Of a stretch of DNA of 64,000 nt, positions 61,661-64,000 are shown in pieces. Source of the stretch: Marinobacterium nitratireducens. GTDB taxonomy: Bacteria; Pseudomonadota; Gammaproteobacteria; Pseudomonadales; Balneatricaceae. Numbering within the stretch: position 1 is the stretch's first letter; every line of letters starts with the position of its first letter. Under the pieces are notes generated by a model that saw nothing but the letters and a program-made list of their open reading frames with translations, was not told where the DNA came from and did no database searches. The position numbers were made by a program, and so were the translations under genes. Location of the stretch: assembly GCF_014645375.1 (NCBI RefSeq), contig NZ_BMLT01000002.1, positions 62,001-126,000 of the forward strand. Direction: 5' to 3'.

Positions 61661-62437
61661 TCAATCGACCTTTACATTGTTGCTGGCAGGTTTTATCACA
61701 TCGCCGTGTGCGTTGTGCCGGTGGTTGTGATGATGGCTGTACAGGGCCAGGTTCTCGGCGCCCGGGACGCCGAACATCTCGATGAACGAGGGGTCCGTGC
61801 TGACCTGCTCTGGATGACCCGAGCAGCAGACGTGGCGGTTCATGCAGATCACATGGTCGGTCGAGGACATGACCAGGTGCAGGTCGTGGGAGATCATCAG
61901 TACGCCGCAGCCGCGCTGGTCGCGGATGCGGCTGATCAGCTTGTAGAGTTCGATCTGGCCGTTGATGTCGACGCCCTGCACCGGTTCGTCGAGCACCAGC
62001 AGGTTGGGTTGCTGCAGCAGCGCCCGTGCCAGCAGCACGCGCTGCATCTCGCCTCCGGACAGCCCGTGGATCGACTGCGACAGCAGGCGCGAGGCGCCGA
62101 CATCGGTCAGCGCCTGTTCCAGTGCCGCCGGATCGTCGTTGCGCGCGGTCCGCAGGAAACGCTCGACGCTCAGAGGGAAGGTCTGGTCGATATGCAGCTT
62201 TTGCGGCATGTAGCCGATGCGAAGGCCCGGCTCGCGCCAGACATCGCCGCGACTTGGCCTGATCAGCCCCAGCACCACCCGCACCAGGGTCGTCTTGCCG
62301 GCGCCGTTGGGGCCGATAAGGGTGGTGATGCAGCCGCGGTGCAGCTCCATGGAAATATTCTGGATGACGTGATTGCGGCCGAAGCGCACATCTACCTGGG
62401 TCAGCCGGGCCAGGGGTTCGTGATGATGGTTGCTCAT
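61661..62437 (-). CDS. znuC: Zinc ABC transporter ATPase ZnuC
   Basis: A 258-residue ATPase: Walker [17 protein letters not shown], signature [15 protein letters not shown], Walker [13 protein letters not shown], switch His MISHDLHLV. The Cys and His richness of the C-terminus ([25 protein letters not shown]) is usual for ZnuC. ATG 62437 overlaps the zur stop (ATGA); an upstream ATG would add 13 residues. Confidence 0.95.
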   Translation of the reverse strand: MSNHHHEPLARLTQVDVRFGRNHVIQNISMELHRGCITTLIGPNGAGKTTLVRVVLGLIRPSRGDVWREPGLRIGYMPQKLHIDQTFPLSVERFLRTARNDDPAALEQALTDVGASRLLSQSIHGLSGGEMQRVLLARALLQQPNLLVLDEPVQGVDINGQIELYKLISRIRDQRGCGVLMISHDLHLVMSSTDHVICMNRHVCCSGHPEQVSTDPSFIEMFGVPGAENLALYSHHHNHRHNAHGDVIKPASNNVKVD

Positions 62438-62934
62438 TGCGGGTCTCGCTGCGGGCGGGTCTGGCAGTTGGGGCACAGGCCCACGATCTCGACGGTTTCC
62501 TGTTCGATGGTGAAGCCGAGTGACCCGGCGCTGCTGCGAATCGCCTGCTGTATCGGTTGCGACTCGAGTTCCAGGGTGCTCTTGCAGCTACGGCAGATCA
62601 GGAAGCAGCCCTGATGCGACTGCTCCGGATGCGGGCAGCCGATGAAGGCGTTCAGCGACGCGATGCGGTGCACCAGTCCCTGGCTCTGCAGGAACTCGAG
62701 GGCGCGATAGACCGTTGGCGGTGCCGAGTTGAAACCGGCTTCCGCGAGCGCCGGCAGCAGCTCGTAGGCGCCCAGGGGCTGGTGGCTTTGCCAGATCAGC
62801 CGCAGCACCAGCTCGCGAATCGGAGTCAGCCGCTGACGGCGTTCGCGGCACAGGTGCCGGGCCTGCTCCAGCGCTTCACTGATGCAACGGTCGTGGTTGT
62901 GATCGGGTTCGAACGGCAGCGGTGACGGGTTCAT
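62434..62934 (-). CDS. zur: Zinc uptake regulator Zur
   Basis: A 166-residue Fur-family repressor that represses zinc uptake genes when zinc is bound. The winged helix is [31 protein letters not shown], then [20 protein letters not shown]. The zinc sites include [19 protein letters not shown] and CPNCQTR. It heads the operon zur-znuC-znuB-MATE and is divergent from znuA across a Zur box. The ATG at 62934 is chosen; the frame opens 60 nt earlier across the operator. Confidence 0.95.
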   Translation of the reverse strand: MNPSPLPFEPDHNHDRCISEALEQARHLCRERRQRLTPIRELVLRLIWQSHQPLGAYELLPALAEAGFNSAPPTVYRALEFLQSQGLVHRIASLNAFIGCPHPEQSHQGCFLICRSCKSTLELESQPIQQAIRSSAGSLGFTIEQETVEIVGLCPNCQTRPQRDPQ

Positions 62935-62955
62935 CTTTCCAGACCAGAATATTTT

Positions 62956-62968
62956 GTTATAGTGTAAC
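62956..62968. promoter_or_regulatory. Zur box between zur and znuA
   Basis: GTTATAGTGTAAC is a palindromic Zur-type operator core, embedded in TTTTGTTATAGTGTAACGC. It overlaps a TATAGT -10 for znuA and lies 22 nt from the zur start, so one site could control both directions. Confidence 0.75.
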
Positions 62969-63000
62969 GCAATCTTTTGTCGATTGGACCCCAAGACACC

Positions 63001-63888
63001 ATGTCGATTCGCCTGCCCAAATTTCTGATGTTCCTGACTCTGCTGTTCCCCGCCCTGCCGGCCTCGGCGTTACAGGTCGAGGCCAGCCTCAAACCGCTGC
63101 AGCTGGTGGCCGCAGCGCTGGTCGACGGACTCGCCGAACCCGGTCTGCTGGTGCCTCCCGAGGCATCGCCGCATCACTACGCGCTGAAGCCCTCGGAGAT
63201 GCGGCGCATCGCGGCGGCGGACCTGGTGATCTGGGTCGGGCCGGAGCTCGAGCTGTTTCTGGTCAAGCCGCTGCAGCAGACCGAGGCGCATATCCTCCAG
63301 CTGATGGATGGCGAACCGGGCGCAGACGAAGACGCGCACCGCCATGAGGGCGAGGACGGCCACCATCACGATGTCGACGCCCATATCTGGATGGACCCGG
63401 CCCTGATGCTCGAGGCGGCGCAGAAGATGCGTGACGCCCTGATCGACATTGCGCCTGAGCATGGCGACCGGGTGGCCGCCAACTATGACCGCTTCGCCGC
63501 GGCGCTGCTGGCTCGGGATAAAGACCTGCGCCAGCGCCTGGCGCCGCTGCGCGATCGCGGCTTCTTCGTATTCCACGACGCCTACAGTCGCTTCGTCGAA
63601 CACTACGGGCTCAGGCAGCTGGGGTACTTCACCGTCGACCCGGGGCGTCAGCCCGGTGCCCGTCATCTTGGCGAGATTCGCAGCCAGCTTGCCGACCAGG
63701 AGGCCGTCTGCGTCTTCAGCGAGCCGCAGTTTCGCGCCGCGGTGGTCGAGGCGGTCACGTCCGGTACCTCCGTGCGTCACGGCGAGCTCGACCCGCTGGC
63801 GCGTGATATCGCATCGGGCCCCGACGCCTATCTTCTGTACCTCGATGCCCTCGCGGGCGAGTTCGAGCGCTGTCTGAATGCTGGGTGA
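63001..63888 (+). CDS. znuA: Zinc-binding periplasmic protein ZnuA
   Basis: A 295-residue cluster A-I binding protein. The signal peptide is RLPKFLMFLTLLFPALPASA. Zinc ligands are the His in SPHHYALKPSE, in DAHIWMDP and in FFVFHDAYSRFVEHYG, with the Asp near the C-terminus. The His/Asp/Glu-rich loop EDAHRHEGEDGHHHDVD (about residues 110-126) is a feature of true zinc carriers. ATG 63001 is chosen over an in-frame TTG at 62977. Confidence 0.95.
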   Translation: MSIRLPKFLMFLTLLFPALPASALQVEASLKPLQLVAAALVDGLAEPGLLVPPEASPHHYALKPSEMRRIAAADLVIWVGPELELFLVKPLQQTEAHILQLMDGEPGADEDAHRHEGEDGHHHDVDAHIWMDPALMLEAAQKMRDALIDIAPEHGDRVAANYDRFAAALLARDKDLRQRLAPLRDRGFFVFHDAYSRFVEHYGLRQLGYFTVDPGRQPGARHLGEIRSQLADQEAVCVFSEPQFRAAVVEAVTSGTSVRHGELDPLARDIASGPDAYLLYLDALAGEFERCLNAG

Positions 63889-64000
63889 GTGGCGAGTGGC
63901 GAGTGGTGAGCGGTAAGTGGTGAGGCGCAAAGCGTTAGGCGTAAGGTTTCACATGCGCCTGACCGGATCCACGATCGGAGGATGGGTAGAGCGGTGCACC
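63889..64000. other. Right-edge intergenic sequence
   Basis: Short degenerate GAGTGGCGAGTGGTGAG-type direct repeats follow the znuA stop. No gene is visible before the window ends. Confidence 0.4.

Overview
The window is GC-rich chromosomal DNA from a gammaproteobacterium. Gene order and content point to a relative of Pseudomonas in the Pseudomonadales/Oceanospirillales. It has the parB-parA-rsmG-mnmG / mnmE-yidC-rnpA-rpmH / dnaA-dnaN-recF-gyrB set, the glyS-glyQ and trkH-trkA-rsmB-fmt-def // lysM-dprA-tsaC-hemF-aroE sets, Pseudomonas-type REP palindromes, and parS sites of the TGTTCCACGTGGAACC kind. I cannot name the species. No rRNA, tRNA, prophage or CRISPR array is visible.

Layout. 1-10.2 kb: replication-origin neighbourhood on the minus strand (atpI edge, parB, a frameshifted parA, rsmG, mnmG, a DnaA-box-rich AT-rich gap, mnmE, yidC, rnpA, rpmH). 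10.2-16.7 kb: dnaA, dnaN, recF, gyrB on the plus strand. 16.7-19.2 kb: an unknown protein and a Na+/H+-antiporter-like transporter. 19.2-24.8 kb: a purine-scavenging locus with an 8-oxoguanine-deaminase-like amidohydrolase, an NMT1-type ABC transporter and a 2-oxoglutarate/Fe(II) oxygenase. Each of these three units is preceded by an NMT1-motif (xanthine-I) riboswitch candidate, and the first two also by identical sigma-54 promoters. 24.8-29 kb: DUF808 protein, M32 carboxypeptidase, two parS sites and an 11-copy REP tandem array of about 101 bp per unit. 29-43.6 kb: housekeeping genes (glyS/Q, a lipid A acyltransferase-like gene, K+ uptake, translation start factors, dprA, tsaC, hemF, aroE). 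43.8-54.1 kb: Lon-like protease, two paralogous RoxA-like dihaem cytochromes overlapping a membrane patatin, and a 7TM diguanylate cyclase. 54.3-59.3 kb: curA-like reductase, gamma carbonic anhydrase, prlC, yheV, tag, then a second REP array and a duplicated tag 3' end. 59.5-63.9 kb: the zinc operon zur-znuC-znuB-MATE with znuA divergent under a Zur box.

How it works together. The most interesting unit is the 19.2-24.8 kb locus. Nitrogen-status control (sigma-54) and purine sensing (NMT1 RNA) appear to be layered on import, deamination and probable oxidation of oxidised purines. The second is the cytochrome/cytochrome/patatin operon, which may attack a hydrophobic extracellular substrate. The origin region has two candidate oriC gaps. 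The mnmG-mnmE gap carries many more DnaA boxes than the rpmH-dnaA gap.
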